A stretch of 64,000 nucleotides of DNA from Diplocarpon mali (GCA_024741835.1 JAENRP010000135.1:42501-106500); one strand, 5' to 3'. Shown: positions 11,012 to 23,508, numbered from the stretch's first letter. Program-made: numbers and translations. The notes: generated by a model not told the origin, from the sequence alone.

Positions 11012-12084
11012 ATGGCTATCACCATACTTGCACCGGCCCCGGCAGTGCCATATCGCCACGCGAGCGAGTCCGACGATGATTCTGACGACGATGGCGGTGT
11101 TGATCTACAAGGAGACCTTAAGATGCGGCCTGCGAAACGGGCACGCCACAGCTCTGCGAAAGACCTTGTCACACCAGGAGAGGTTGTGACTGATGATCCC
11201 CAATGGATGAGGTTCGGCTTACTGCGACACAATATATGGGATCGTGGCTAATGAACTACAGAGGCCATGGCACATATGTCGCATCTTCCAGCACTGACAT
11301 TATATCTACCGTAGCCGGCACTATCCAGAAAACCAATAAGCTCCTCTCTGTACGACCTTTGCGGGCCAGATACACCCCTGAGATTGGGGATCTGGTTGTT
11401 GGACGAATTGTGGAAGTTCAGGCAAAAAGATGGCGTGTTGATGTCGGCGCTCCCGTTCTCGCTGGTCTGCCACTCTCAGCCATCAACCTTCCAGGTGGTA
11501 TTCTACGCAAGAGGACCGATACCGACGAATTACAAATCAGGACATTCTTCTCAGAAGGTGATTTGTTAGTTGCTGAGGTGCAAGCCTTGTATCAAGATGG
11601 AAGCGCGTCTCTACACACCAGAAGTCTAAAATATGGGAAGCTAAAGAACGGAGTCTTCATGAGTGTTAGCGGAACTGGAGGAGGCGGAGGTGTAGTCAGA
11701 TCCAGGAGGCAGGTTTGGACGATTGAGACTGTATCTGGTGGGGGAAAGGTCGATATCATCGTCGGTGTCAATGGCTATATCTGGATCAGCAAACATGTGG
11801 AAGTTGACGGCGGTGATACTGCGGTCACAAGGATGGAAGAGAATATCAGCAGTACGGTATACTCGAGTCAGAACGATGAAATTGGGCCAGAAACGAGGAG
11901 AGAGATTTCACGAATTCGAGGAGTCATCAACTTGTTGGTAGAAGAGGGACTCAATGTTGATGAGGATATGATAACCAAGGGCTACAAGGCTGCTATCTTG
12001 GTCGAAAGTCAGGACGGGGAGAACAGTGGGTATCTCGGAGGAGAAACAGGCCGGAACGTCTTACTGCTGTTGAGCGAACCCTAG
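11012..12084 (+). CDS. RRP4: Exosome complex RNA-binding component Rrp4
   Basis: Cap subunit of the RNA exosome, which carries out 3'-5' processing and decay of rRNA, snoRNA and mRNA in nucleus and cytoplasm. Exons 11012-11211 and 11262-12084 give 340 aa. The 50-bp intron (donor GTTCGG, acceptor CTACAG) splits an Arg codon and joins WMR to GHGTY, the conserved entry to the domain core. The acidic N-terminal tail (SDDDSDDD) is followed by the N-terminal domain to about residue 100, an S1 fold around 100-175 ([17 protein letters not shown]) and a KH-like domain around 195-270 containing [10 protein letters not shown]. Length and order fit the family. Confidence 0.94.
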
Positions 12085-13213
12085 CCACTACAATGGACTG
12101 CAACGCGCTTTGAGTCATGCCTGACTGGGAGTCTGAAACTGAAGGGCTGGAGCTCGCGAGAAACGGCCGAGATGGGATGGAGTAAATGCATACTTCTTGC
12201 AGGCTCCATCTCCAGCATCTTCGTACGAGACCGCGACGATGACGAGGGTTCCCTGAGCAGAAACGTCATTGGGATTCACTGGTGGAGACAGAACATCATG
12301 CAGATTCCTTTACTGTACAGTGACCCGAGAATTGACCTAGCCAGCTCTGGGAGTCAAGGGTAATCCGAAACCTCCGTTTAGGAAGGAGAGCAAAGCTGTT
12401 CAGCAGAGGCGGACTAAACGTGAGCATATACCCAAGCACTGCTATTATTTCGAAGAATCTGCCTCGGGGAGTCTGGGAAATTTGGACGATATCCAACCAA
12501 CCACCTATTGCCGACACAGAAGCAAGACTTTTGTTTTTCTTCCTGTAGTGATTCCGATCCACTTTTATTTGCGGAGGCTGGGGAAGGGAATTCAAGGTTA
12601 GATGCTAAGACCACGATCCTTGTCTTCCCCTCGTCATAACGGGCATATTTAGGGAAGCAGTTGAAGACGAGACGTAGAAGGCAACAGAACGCCAGCTACT
12701 CTGGACAGTCATCATCTCTCCATCCGCATGCAGGAGGTAAATGCAGCTCTCAGAATGACGGAATACTGTCTGCTCTGCACGAACTCCATAATCAGCTCTC
12801 CAGTGGCCAATCATGAAAGTCTTCTGGCCATGGGGTGCCCAGCTGGAAAGTGCATCAATACCGCTCGGCGATCTCCATATTGTTGTCAAGGCTCCCAATC
12901 TAGACGAGCCTACGATATGTGTTGGAGCACTCTTTACTCTCTTTCAGGAGCCATGACAGCATTCTTGCCACGCTGCCGGTTGGTCATCAAGCTCAGAACC
13001 CAGTATCGGCGTTTGGCGAAGCAGTTCCGCTCGTTGTTATTTATAAGTGCGGGAAAGCTTCCCTCGATTTTCTTCTCCTATATTTACTCTCTTGTCTAAG
13101 TACTCTCTTAAAATCCCTTGGCCCCTCTATATCCACGCAACCACCACCCTTTGAAGTTCCCCAACACCACAAAGCTTGCCTTCCAACTATTCTTTTCTCC
13201 ACAAGCCGCCAAG
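12085..13213. other. Intergenic, no gene recognised
   Basis: 1.1 kb between RRP4 and the alcohol dehydrogenase. Several 60-120 codon open frames overlap on both strands (for example 12605-12898 minus and 12728-13099 plus) but none has recognisable motifs. A CT-rich leader precedes the ATG at 13214. Confidence 0.6.
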
Positions 13214-14316
13214 ATGGTTAGAATGGTCGAGTTCACGGTCTTCAAGGGCTCAAAGGAGGGCAGGATCGTCCAGTCACAGACCAAGAAGGAGATCAAGGCA
13301 GATGAGGTCCTCATAAAAGTAACTCACTCTGGACTCTGCGGCACGGATGAACACTTCAAGTCTGTCGACATGGTTCTTGGGCATGAAGGAGCTGGTGTAG
13401 TTGAGGTAAGCTGTTATCAAAACGTCGACTAGCGACTGGATTTTGACGCAGGATAAGGAAACCGGACAATCTGTGACAACCTACCAAAAAGGTGACTCTG
13501 TAGGATGGGGATACCAGCACGACTCGTGCAACCACTGCAAACAGTGCTTTACTGGCCGTGAGACGCTCTGCCCTGAGCGGGCTATGTACGGGTACAAAGA
13601 TCTTGACCAAGGATCATTTGCCTACTATGCAGTGTGGAAGGCAGACTACATCTTCAAACTCCCAGACTCTATTCCTCGACAATACGCGGCTCCGCTAGTA
13701 TGTCCCCCAAAAACCTTGTCGAGAATTGATGCTAACAACCCATCAGAACTGCGGTGGAGCGACTGTCTTTAACGCCCTCCGTTCATTCAATGTCGACTCT
13801 CTCTCACGCGTCGGTATTATCGGTATCGGTGGCCTCGGCCACCTCGCAATCCAATTTGCGTCGAAGATGGGATGTCACGTGACGGTGTTCTCCGGCACCA
13901 ACAGCAAGCGTGACGAAGCCTTGATACTCGGCGCCAATGAATTCGTCGCTACCAAGGGAGTCGAGAGCCTTAAAGTCTCTGATAAGATCGATCAACTTCT
14001 CATATGTACCTCTTTCATGCCAGATTGGGAGCTTTTTCTGCCCATCATGGCACCGGGTGGCACCTTGTACCCGTTGACAGTAGCTGGAGGCGATCTGAAA
14101 ATCCCATACTCCCCACTCCTCGAGCGGCAGTTGAATATACAGGGTAGTTTGGTGGCGGCAAGAAACGTGCACAATGAGATGCTGAGGTTCGCGGCGTTGC
14201 ATCAGATCAGACCTGTCATTGAGGAGTTTCCAATGACCGTTGATGGCATTGAGGCTTCTATGAAGAAGTTGGCCGAGGGGAAGATGAGATATCGAGGTGT
14301 GATTGTCGCGCCTTAG
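13214..14316 (+). CDS. Zinc-dependent alcohol dehydrogenase, CAD/ADH6-like (MDR superfamily)
   Basis: Medium-chain NAD(P)-dependent alcohol/aldehyde oxidoreductase, presumably cytosolic. Exons 13214-13405, 13452-13697, 13747-14316 give 335 aa; both introns are 46-49 bp and phase 0. Catalytic zinc ligands are visible as SGLCGTDEH near residue 37 and GHEGAGVVE near 55, with a third Cys in NCGGATVF. The structural-zinc loop is C-x2-C-x2-C-x7-C (CNHCKQC through TLC). The nucleotide fold carries GIGGLGHLAIQFASKMG near residue 180. The four-Cys loop and NCGGATVF resemble the cinnamyl-alcohol-dehydrogenase branch, so NADP(H) preference is likely but not shown. The substrate is unknown. Confidence 0.9.
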
Positions 14317-15276
14317 GTGCGTTTCTGTTGAGATTGATGTGTGGGGAGGCGGGCGAATGGTTTTGGGTATGAGCGAGTCGTCAATAAGAAATGAAGAACA
14401 ATATTTGAATCGCCGCCCTTGAAGGAATTTCCCCTGGTTAGTGGTTTCGCAGAGAAGAGACTAAATGTGATTTGTCCATCCAAGTCTCTCGGAATTCGCC
14501 GTCGCAATTTTAAACACAAACTCTTGACATCAACTACTTCCTCTAGTTGTATCGATCCTCACATGGCCCAATCTCCCTTCTCCTCGCAGCATCCAACCCG
14601 AGTAACTTGACTGGCTCTCGCCACCAGGTCATCAAGTTTGCGCATGTCTCCGGGGCCCGAGATTGCTTGCTTACAATTGGCGATCCCGCTGATCTGACAT
14701 CAACATCTTCCAATCTCAGTATGGACATCTCACCAGACGCAAGCAAGAGGCGCTCGCCCAGTAGGAGCGGTCTGTGGACGAGAATCCTTTGCAAACAGCA
14801 GCGAGCAGCAGGAGACATCTTCAATGGCCGGCCGGCCGATACATTCGAGATGGCGCTTTCCGAGGAATTGATGGGTTTCTGCAACGTGCAACAAATATCG
14901 GGGGGGGGCGTTTGGACGGTGCTTGTTAGTGAACTCCAGCAGGTGCTTCATAGAGTTACGTTGCAATGTCAAGGTTGAGGAGTTCTTCACGACCAGGGAC
15001 CTATCTATCTCGCAGCTTCAGCACCAAAGAAGACAAGCTGGGAGAACGGTAGAGTGATATGAAAGCTCCTTTGTGTTCAAGAAGTGTATTACCAAGATGG
15101 AGGCTTAGCATCTATACACACAGTAAGTTTAGTCATACTCGAAGCGATTTCCGATATATTTGAATCCCATAGGATAATCAGTAATACATTTACCGTAAAA
15201 GCTTACGTACTGTGTACCTCGCCCGGTATGCTCGCTAAAGAGTACAATCCCGAATAAGCTCAAGGCTCCCAAGAGT
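14317..15276. other. Convergent intergenic region, nothing recognised
   Basis: 960 bases between the 3' ends of the alcohol and aldehyde dehydrogenase genes. Overlapping open frames at 14543-14990 on both strands have no recognisable features. A run of eight G lies near 14900. Confidence 0.55.
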
Positions 15277-16936
15277 TCAACGAATCCAAGAAGGCAGCCC
15301 ATTGTTAAACAGGAATTTCCTAGTTCCCAATACGACCAAAGCAGCAAGAGCCCAGCGCAAAAGCGCACCCTTAGTGCTGCTTCCACCCAAGTTCAGCACA
15401 AAGCCAGCCCAGTAGCCCAGGCCCTTGATTTCTCTACCGTCGCGGTCAAAATTGGGTTTCATCTCGCTCATCTGCCTGAACTTCTTGAGCTTGCCGTCAT
15501 ATGGGGGGTACCGGACGTCGATCAACTTCTCCATCCAGCCAGGAGTCGTGGTCACTGATCGTCGATGGGTGAAGGTGTCGAAGGAGGCTTTACCTCTGTA
15601 GGCGCCTTGTCCCGAATCTCCTACACCACCGAATGCGAGCGTGGGGATGGAGCCATGGAAGAAGGCGTCATTGACAGATGCGCCACCAGATGTCACTTCG
15701 TTGAGTACTAGATATCGTCAGCATGAAGTCTTGCTAGGCTGGGTGCACCAGGGACTAACTCTTGTCTGTTTCAGCCTTTGTACCGAAGGGATACAACCCT
15801 AGCGGAGTGGAGTGAACCGAGTTGGCAATGCTAATAGCCTCTTCCACATTTTCGATTGCCAGGAGTGGTATGAGAGGACCGAACGACTCGTCCACAATCA
15901 TAGAATCCTTAACATCGTCGACTTGCACTACCGTCATCTCAATGAAATTCTCAGCTTCATCCATCTCACCACCTATCAAGATCTTGCCTCTGGAGTCATC
16001 AACCATCTTTTTGATTCGGCGAAAATGTCTGTTGTTGACGATCCTGGCATAATCTGGACTAGATTTCTGACCATTGGGGTAGAATTCCTTGAACGCAATC
16101 TTTAATTGCTCAACAAACGCAGATAGTATTTCTTTCTCGACCATGATGTAATTCTGACTGATGCATACTTGCCCGGCGTTGTGTATCTTTCCCCACACAA
16201 GGCGACGAGCTGCGAGACGTGGATCTGCATTCTTGGTAACGATGGCAGGATTTCGGCCTCCAAGTTCGAGAGTGATGGGCGTCAAGGTTTCGGCAGCCTT
16301 CTTTGCAATTATTGTCCCGACTCCGGCGCCTCCAGTGTAAAAGATCTTGTCCCACTTTTCGTCGAGCAATGCCGTGGTTTCTGGGATAGCACCATTCACT
16401 AAGGCGTAGGCACTAGGGTCGAGATATTCCTCGACGATCTTCTTCATGACCATAGCGGAAGCTGGAGAGACCTCCGAAGGCTTCAGGATACCCGTACACC
16501 CGGCTGCAATAGCACCGATGAGCGGGCCAAGTGATAACTGGATGGGGAAGTTGTATGCGCCAATGACAAGGACCGTACCAAGGGGCTCCTTTCTGATTCT
16601 TGGATTCAGCAGAGTATTTGTGAGGGCAATATCTGGCGCGGATTCGTCCTTCATCCACTTCTCCAAATTCTTGGTCACGAACATAATATCATTCTTGCAC
16701 CAGTCAATTTCCGAGATGAAGGTTTCGAATACTGGCTTCCCAAGATCCAACTTGCATGCTTCAACCAGGGCGTCTGAGTAGTCAACGATGCCCCAATAGA
16801 GCTTCCGGAGCTGTACTAGGCGGTAGGAAATAGGTTTGGTCTTCTGAGCGCGGAATGTCGTCCTGCAAAGGTTTACAGTGCTTGAGATAGACTCGACGGG
16901 GGTAGCCTCGAATGGGGCAATCTTGACGGAAGACAT
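15277..16936 (-). CDS. Class-3 fatty aldehyde dehydrogenase (Hfd1 / beta-apo-4'-carotenal oxygenase type)
   Basis: NAD(P)-dependent oxidation of long-chain or apocarotenoid aldehydes to acids. Exons (minus) 15760-16936 and 15277-15707 give 535 aa. The 52-bp intron (donor GTTAGT, acceptor TCTAG) joins AETDK to ILNEVTSGG. Catalytic residues: Asn129 in GAYNFP, Glu224 in LELGGRNP, nucleophile Cys258 in NAGQVCIS. A C-terminal hydrophobic segment (LLRWALAALVVLG) near residue 510 would anchor it in ER, peroxisome or mitochondrial outer membrane, as in the Hfd1/ALDH3A2 and Neurospora YLO-1 group. I start at MSSVKIAP; the frame stays open for 28 more codons upstream, but these look like leader. No carotenoid genes are nearby, so a general fatty-aldehyde role is more likely here. 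Confidence 0.92.
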
Positions 16937-17996
16937 GGCGTAGGGTATGGGCTTGCAAAGAGATGTTAGCATGAATTCGATCAAATACATATGCGCAGTA
17001 TTTAAGGAACAAGCCAGCAATCATGAGGGGTATCAGCATTTCCAAGCGGTTCGCCTGCCCGCGCATGTGCTTATGCTTTTGTGTAGCATTGGCGCGGCAG
17101 AGCAGGCCCAGTAAACCCAGTACACAATGGCCGATTGATTCCCGTTGGATACTATAACGCATTGACTGAGCGGTCATGACTTACTAGCGGTGCAGTTGGT
17201 CCTACACAGTAGCAATCGTCTTGGGCTGGCTGTGGAGTGTGACGAGGTTGCCCGTAAGCAACCACCGGCGGAGGCTGGAGTTGAGGCGAGACGACTTTGG
17301 ATAGCGGGCGCACTATATTTTGGAAAATGCTGGGGAGAGAAATGAAGTCGTTTCTAATGCAGTCAAGAGTAGTAGATGAGGTTGGAGATGAAGTTGTATA
17401 GTACAAAAGTAGCTCCAATTCGGCCTCGTTTCCATCAGGCCTCGGCTGATGGAGCTGCACAAATCGCACCCGAAGCGGGGCATCTCATAGGCCGCCGAAA
17501 GTTGCCGCAACGGCCGACCAGATCTCGATTGAGCGAGGATGAGGAGGGCAACAGTGCATCAGAGTAGACTGTAGATCAGAAAATACGGGGAAACGAATAT
17601 GAAACATGGGGATTTCTTGAGACTCACGTTCAAGTTCTTTGGCTGTTCTCAAAAAATCAAGCCTTCACTCCGCCATGAAGCGATCTTTATGTCCAGGTAA
17701 GTGTATGTTTATGCTCTACCAATATAGGCAAGATAGACGAAGCTTTCTGTTCGCCCCCCATCGCTGAACTTGTTCATCCAGAGCATGCCGGGGACTCGTA
17801 CAAGGTACTCGCAGCCACGTCTACTTCGACCATGGCACCAAAATCAATTCTGCCTGCTTCAAGGCAATTCTGACGATTTGATATGACTAGGGATTGATCC
17901 GATATGCTCCTCCGTATTTTTGTATTTGTACACTGAGCTATGTCTCTTGTGCAGTATTCGTACAATTCCTCCCACATATTCCGATTATAAGTTTCA
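16937..17996. other. Intergenic, no gene recognised
   Basis: About 1.06 kb upstream of the aldehyde dehydrogenase and downstream of mS35. Open frames of 60-130 codons at 16782-17510 run on the minus strand without domains. Nothing else is recognised. Confidence 0.55.
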
Positions 17997-19190
17997 TCAT
18001 CGCCTTATACCCACTTTCTTCCCTCTCCCTGCCAAGACTGGTTCGGGCAGTAAATCGCCCAGATCCTTAGGCTTCCTACGGAGTTCCTCCTGAATTTGCT
18101 TCACACCATCTATCAGCCGACCTGTGATCTCTCGCTTCTGGTCCTTCAACACCGCTGCTTGACGGTATTTCTCCAACTGCTGTCGCCGCTCTTCAGTCAC
18201 GGCCCATTCCTTAGGGAATTTTGGTTTGGGGTTGAAATGGTGATGCCGTGTATCTAGTGGGATATCCTCGAATGTGTCTGTTGGATCCTATGAAATGTTA
18301 ATGCTTAGAACCAAGGTAAACATTGTAGAACGTGCCTTAGCCTCTGTTAGAAGCCTATCAACGACATCTCCAAGATACCGCTTGTTTTGGGCTTGAGTCT
18401 CAAACATCTCACAGCTCATCTTTACAATGTCCTTCTCGGGGTTATATCGCACACCAACAAGCTTCCTGAGCTTGGTCGCCTGTTCCTCCGTCAAGCCTGG
18501 CATATCAGCCGGAGAAAACTCAAGGACAACTTTCTTCTCCGCGGGATGTTGCTCGCCCATGTACGTCGTGTACCTGAATCGCAGAGGCATGTCTCGAGTC
18601 GGCGGTTGGAATGGCTTTGCCAGCTCTATATTCCATCAGTGAAACATCCAAGAGTATGAGCTACAATAAGATTGACAGATGGGCAGCATACTAGATAGCA
18701 ATGGCATTTCCCATGCGGCTAACCGGGCATAGTGTCGCATCTCTCGGTGTTGCTCCAATTCTCCGTGTGCGAGAGAATTCATATCATCGTCTTCGTCCTC
18801 CATAGTCCACTCATCCTCCCAAGGCTCTTTTTCTCCCATGTTCATGAAGGTCTCCTTTAACTTCTTTCGACGTACTTGCGCTAATTCATGTGGTCGGACC
18901 ATGGCATCAATTCTTTGATGGCCCTGCGCGAATGGATTATCTTTATCCTCCGCCCGCCTGACCTGCCTGAGCTTTCTTTCAATTTCCAAAAGCCTGGCTG
19001 CTCGAGGATTGCCGCTTCTCTTGACTTTGGCAAGCAAGGCCCTGGCGGGTCTGCTGGTTCTCTTGGAGCGCTGAAGTGTGGTCGAGAATGCCCTCCCAAG
19101 CCCGATAAAATTTGCCGCATTTCGGTGTAGCGATTGGCTGCACACGCAGCTTGTCACTGTTGAGCGCAAGCCCTGTAGAGATGTTGCCAT
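17997..19190 (-). CDS. RSM24: Mitochondrial small-subunit ribosomal protein mS35 (Rsm24)
   Basis: Mitoribosome-specific small-subunit protein. Exons (minus) 18692-19190, 18336-18625, 17997-18287 give 359 aa. The N-terminus (SLHRNAANFIGLGRAFSTT) is a presequence, ending in the typical FST processing context. The family core follows with MPLRFRYTTYMGEQHPAEKK, VRYNPEKDIVKMSCE, QNKRYLGDVVD and DPTDTFEDIPLD. Intron 1 is ordinary (donor GTATGC). Intron 2 (18288-18335, 48 bp) must begin with GC (AAG|GCACGT) and end in CATAG: only that join keeps EAK in frame with DPTDTF, and the GT alternatives nearby shift frame. It is divergent from ALG13, 375 bp away. Confidence 0.94.
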
Positions 19191-19565
19191 GATCTCTGGG
19201 ACGATGTTGATAATCTCCGCACGAATCTAGCAATTAAATTGTTAACGCAGAGTTCAATCGGCACAAGCTCGGATAGTAACGCACCTGCCTTGTTACTTAC
19301 CCACACCCACCTAGATCATAGAAATGAAATTCATGACTATCATTTGTTTTCTTCATCAAGCTGAGAAGCCAGTTTTTTTACGTCATATATAAAGAGTTAA
19401 GCATCCTACTCGTATGACCCACTGATCTTAGTCGATACACTTGTAAGCGCTCCAGGAGTGCTATGAAATCTTGGCACCTAGCTGTACCAAAACAGCCTGT
19501 TCATCTGAATACAACCTATCTGCACTCCTTACTTCTCGGCTTCAGATTAGGATTAGGATGGCAAG
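19191..19565. promoter_or_regulatory. Shared divergent promoter of mS35 and ALG13
   Basis: 375 bases between two start codons on opposite strands with no open frame of note. It must hold both promoters unless they lie within transcribed DNA. No specific factor site is claimed. Confidence 0.5.
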
Positions 19566-20264
19566 ATGACCAAAGAGTGCCTTATCACCACAGGTGCAAC
19601 AGCAAAGTTTACTGAGCTTATCCAGGCAGCCCTCACCCCAGAATGCCTGCAGACTTTCGTTGATAATGGTTTCACAAGACTCAACTTCCAATGTGGTGAA
19701 TCAATGCCAACCTTTGAGGTATCCAAGCCTACAGAAATTTCAGGACTCATCATCAATGGTTTTGATTTTAACAAAAATGGTCTTTATAAGGAGATGAGAG
19801 CTTGCCAGGCAACAAAAAGTTCGGAGAAAGGACTTATAATCTGCCATGCTGGTATGTAACTTCCTGAAGCTTCATATTTAGGTACACAGTTGCTCATGTC
19901 TTAAACAGGTGCTGGCACAGTATTGGACGCAATGAGGTTAGCTGTTCCTCTGGTGGTGGTTCCAAATTCTTCATTATTGGACAATCATCAAGAAGAGCTT
20001 GCCGATGAGCTGGAGGCTCAAGGGTATGCTACGAGGGGAGATACTCGGTATGTTTATCCCTCAAACTTTTTCTCTGCCTAGATATATAAGCTGCACAAGT
20101 TGTCCCTCTACGTGGTTCTGACCACGAGCAGGAACCTTGCTGCTGCCATTCGAGCAGCGTGCACCAAGGAGGAGAAGGCGTGGGGCGGCCACAATACCAG
20201 CTTCGCCACCATTGTGGACAATGTGGTTGGTTACGAGGAAGATACTCGTGCTCGATTGGATTAG
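19566..20264 (+). CDS. ALG13: UDP-N-acetylglucosamine transferase subunit Alg13
   Basis: Catalytic partner of membrane-bound Alg14; adds the second GlcNAc to dolichol-PP-GlcNAc at the cytosolic face of the ER in N-glycan synthesis. Exons 19566-19851, 19909-20047, 20132-20264 give 185 aa. The start is the ATG of [10 protein letters not shown]; an ATG eight bases upstream is out of frame and closes at once. The C-terminal Rossmann half of family GT28 is visible: [32 protein letters not shown] (the UDP-GlcNAc loop) and LAAAIRAA near the end. The GAGT signature spans intron 1. Confidence 0.93.
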
Positions 20265-22222
20265 GACTCAAATTCAGCTTTGAGGTTGGATGGCATAAGG
20301 TGCGGAGGGGCGTGTAGTCTTAACCAGCGGCGTGATCTCGACGTCAATTATTCCTACAGTTTTGTATAGTCGTCATTAAACTGGGTATGCACTTTTGGAT
20401 ACTTTTGAGACTGGATTTGCATTTTCTAGTTCGCAGCCGTCTGCCACTTAGACTTCGGTTCGCATTATGGCGATTTCGTGAAGTAATACTCCGAGTTGCT
20501 TAACGCAATCCCCATGGTCATTTCTGTCCCCTTGGAATCGCTCACTTCGATGTTTTGAATTTGATTAAAGCGGAACAGAATCTCCTATGCTCCGAAGGGT
20601 TACGGCTGGTGGCTCTTGTAAGCAACGCATCTCGTCTGTCCTGTTGCATCTGTACTTCTGTCACCTGATTCAAACAGCCATACAACCGAGTGAAAAACCT
20701 TGAAGCTCAAGAAATGATAGTACATGCACATTACAGCTTACTTGGTTCGTTGAGGTCGCGATATCTATATAGAAATTCGCTTACACTGTGAGCTTGTGAA
20801 GTAGCAATCTCGCTGTCACATCGCTCATCCCCTGTCTAACAGGGATTGGGAATGATGAGAACCTTCCTCTACTACTCTCGCTTTCATGAACTCTTGCTAC
20901 TTGGATCACCTAGTGCCTCGAAAGTGTAGCTAGGTACAGAATGGGACATGTTACTAATGATGGTAAGCGCTTATGTGTACAAAGCGCGGTGCCTCGTACA
21001 TGGATACAGGATTTCTTGCTTATTTCACCACGCATTTTATTCAATTCCAACCCACCACTGTATCTGGAATGTACCATAGTCTTGGACCCACGGAGACGAC
21101 AAGAGGATTTGATGAGGAGAGTATACGATCAATGCCAACCTCACAAGGTTTCTATATGTAATTTGTGTAATCGCATCTCCATCTAACCCACTACGAAAAT
21201 CCCGTCCACAACCATGTAAATCGTTATCTTCTCTCGCTCCGGCAGTCGATTGAATGATGTGCTGAAGCTGTCAGTATTCAAACGATGCTAACCGAGCTTC
21301 CTTTCTCTCACATCCGCTATCATCACCACCAGAAGAATATCACTATTGTAGATATCACGGCTAAAGGAGAGCATGCCTCGTCCTTAAGAGCTTTCGACTT
21401 AAGCCATAGAACCTTTCTCCATTATGGTAATATCTCTTCAGTCTGTAGAGCAGATTTTACCGTACTCCACCTCCAAAGGTAGGGAGTTATCTTCTCTGAT
21501 CTTAACGGATACTTGAGACTTATTGAAACGTCCTCAAGCCCCTCCCCAACCTTCCCTCAAATGGTCCATCTGCTGACATTTCAGGATGAGATAGAAGATA
21601 GCGAGGCGGGGGATTCTGCTATCTGCGATTTTGGAAGCGTCGTCGAGCAAGTTATCTTGGAAGACGGTACGGTGTTGGTAGCAGGGCATCCCTTGAGCAT
21701 GATGAATCAGGATCTTGACTTTGAATCCTGTGGGTTTGTAAGGGGCATAGATGGATATAAGCCTCCTGCAAGTTGCCTGGTTGCATTCTCCATCAAGATA
21801 GTTGTCTTGTTGAAGCAGGAGAAGAACAACAACAACGATTATATCAGATAGAGGATAGGACTGAAACTTGGGTAACAAGTACTAGTATGTAAAAAACCAC
21901 GAAAGAATGGTTTGAATCTACAAAAGATACACTTTGCGATACACTTCTACCATGCTGGAACCTCAACCTTGGAAAATTGAATAGTGTGGTTCAATCACGA
22001 GTTCAATCACGAGTAAACACCTACACAAGAATGCAAGGTGTAACCAGTGCGTTAACACTAACACAACCCTTCCTTGAACACGAGAAACAGTAGGAATATG
22101 AACCCTGATTCCAGAGGTCGCCTCCCAAAAGATGATTGCTAAGCTAGGATTACATGACGAAACATAAATTATTGGGCAAAGACAAAACCAGACAGAAACT
22201 AATGATATTACATATACATAAG
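20265..22222. other. 2-kb intergenic region, no supported gene
   Basis: Lies between the 3' ends of ALG13 and MIC12. The only longer frames are 20941-21186 (+), 21513-21851 (+) and 21534-21878 (-). The latter two overlap on opposite strands; the minus frame begins with a hydrophobic stretch that could mimic a signal peptide, but nothing else supports it. A short tandem duplication (GTTCAATCACGA twice) lies at about 21988-22013. Confidence 0.5.
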
Positions 22223-23219
22223 TTACAGACCTCTTAGTTGAGTTTTGTCCTTCAGATCAAGAGGGGTATAACGTTCAGCCAGAGCCTCCTCAACCGACTT
22301 GTTGTAGGAGGCCGGCTGCTCGTATCTCTGGTGAAGAGCTTTCTCGACGACCGATGAATGGCTTAAGCTAGCAGACTGCCCCTTAGACTCGGCCATCCTT
22401 ACAGCTGCTTGAGCCTTGCCGATAGCTTCATTACCCTTCGCGATACCTTTGTTGACAGCATCTCTTACAGCCCCACGAGCTGCGTCGATAATGCCGCCTC
22501 TACTTACGGATTCCGCTGCATCCTGGGTACCAGCTCTAGCACTTGCTGCGACTTTGTTAGTCTTCGCAAATGCCGCATCTCGAGCTTCTCCCGCCTTCTC
22601 CTCTGCTTGTGACCATTTTCCCTTCGTCGCAGCAGCAATCTCGCTAGCACTCTTCCCAAACTCATCATTGATAAGTCCAGCTCCTTCGACAGTCTTTGCC
22701 GCAGCCCTATCGATCCTGGCAGCAGCTTGATCTGCGCCTTTCCTAGCCGCAGCGTTGCTTCTGTTGACTGCTTCCTGAACCTTTGGCCCTGCTTGAGTCT
22801 CCACCTCTTCAATGCCTTCCCTGGACTTCTGTAGTCCCCCCGCAAGAAGACGTGCAGTAGCTCCCTCCAATCCTTCCCGAACATTGTTGAGGTCCGTCCG
22901 TTGCACCCAGCGTACTACATTCTCAACCTCTGCGTTCCATCTATCTTTTGCAGCTTCTAACAATGTAGTTCGTTCTTCCCGTGCGAGCTCAGCTCGACTT
23001 TGTGGTGGTAGAAGAGGTTCAGGGTTGAGCAGCCGCTCGAGTAGGAAAGCTTGGGATCTGAGCTCCTGGCTCTGGAGGCGTCGGTTCCGGCCATGAGTAA
23101 GAACTGTCAGATATGCGATTCCCAATGTCAAAGTCACGCCTCCCGTCTGTATCATGGTGAGTTTCCACCCGGCGCAATTTGTGGGTGACAGAACTCACGA
23201 ATCCGGTAGTGAAGCCCAT
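22223..23219 (-). CDS. MIC12: MICOS complex subunit Mic12 (Aim5)
   Basis: Subunit of the MICOS complex that shapes crista junctions in the inner mitochondrial membrane. Exons (minus) 23199-23219 (seven codons) and 22223-23146 give 314 aa. The 52-bp intron (donor GTGAGT, acceptor ATACAG) joins MGFTTGF to TGGVTLTLGIAYLTVL, the family membrane segment. From about residue 60 the protein is helical and Ala/Glu/Lys-rich, with LEA- or apolipoprotein-like runs to about 270, then a C-terminal tail repeating VEKALHQRYE and VEEALAERYT. It is divergent from another mitochondrial gene, bL17m, 289 bp away. Confidence 0.92.
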
Positions 23220-23508
23220 ATTCAATCTCTGGGGGCTGCGCCAAGAGCGCTGGAGCCCAGAAGATAGCTGCTAACTGAACGAGACACTGTGAATAATTAG
23301 ACTGGGAATGTATGATCTCGAGAGAGCCTGCAGATTAAGAGCCTCTAAGGTTGGATGTTGATGGAAGTTGTTAGTCGAAGCGGCTCGGCGAAATTTTGTA
23401 GCGGCGGATTTGCAACTTCGTATCTTCTTTACTTGCACCCCAAGGAGCCTCCGTATCGGAACCTAAAATTCTTCGAACACTCGGTATTAAAACCCTTGAT
23501 CTTTCAGT
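23220..23508. promoter_or_regulatory. Shared divergent promoter of MIC12 and bL17m
   Basis: 289 bases separate the two start codons; both downstream genes encode mitochondrial proteins, so co-regulation is plausible. No open frame and no factor site is asserted. Confidence 0.5.

Noticed and set aside
13214..16936. Alcohol and aldehyde dehydrogenases as a metabolic gene cluster
   Set aside because: They are convergent neighbours with no biosynthetic core, transporter or regulator nearby; adjacency alone does not show a pathway.
16937..17020. 28-codon upstream extension of the aldehyde dehydrogenase frame
   Set aside because: The family start matches MSSVKIAP; the extension has no conserved features and would bury the start in a leader-like sequence.
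21534..21878. 114-codon minus-strand ORF with a hydrophobic N-terminus, a possible secreted peptide
   Set aside because: An opposite ORF overlaps it fully, the hydrophobic run derives from a low-complexity GTTGTT stretch, and no Cys pattern or homology supports it.
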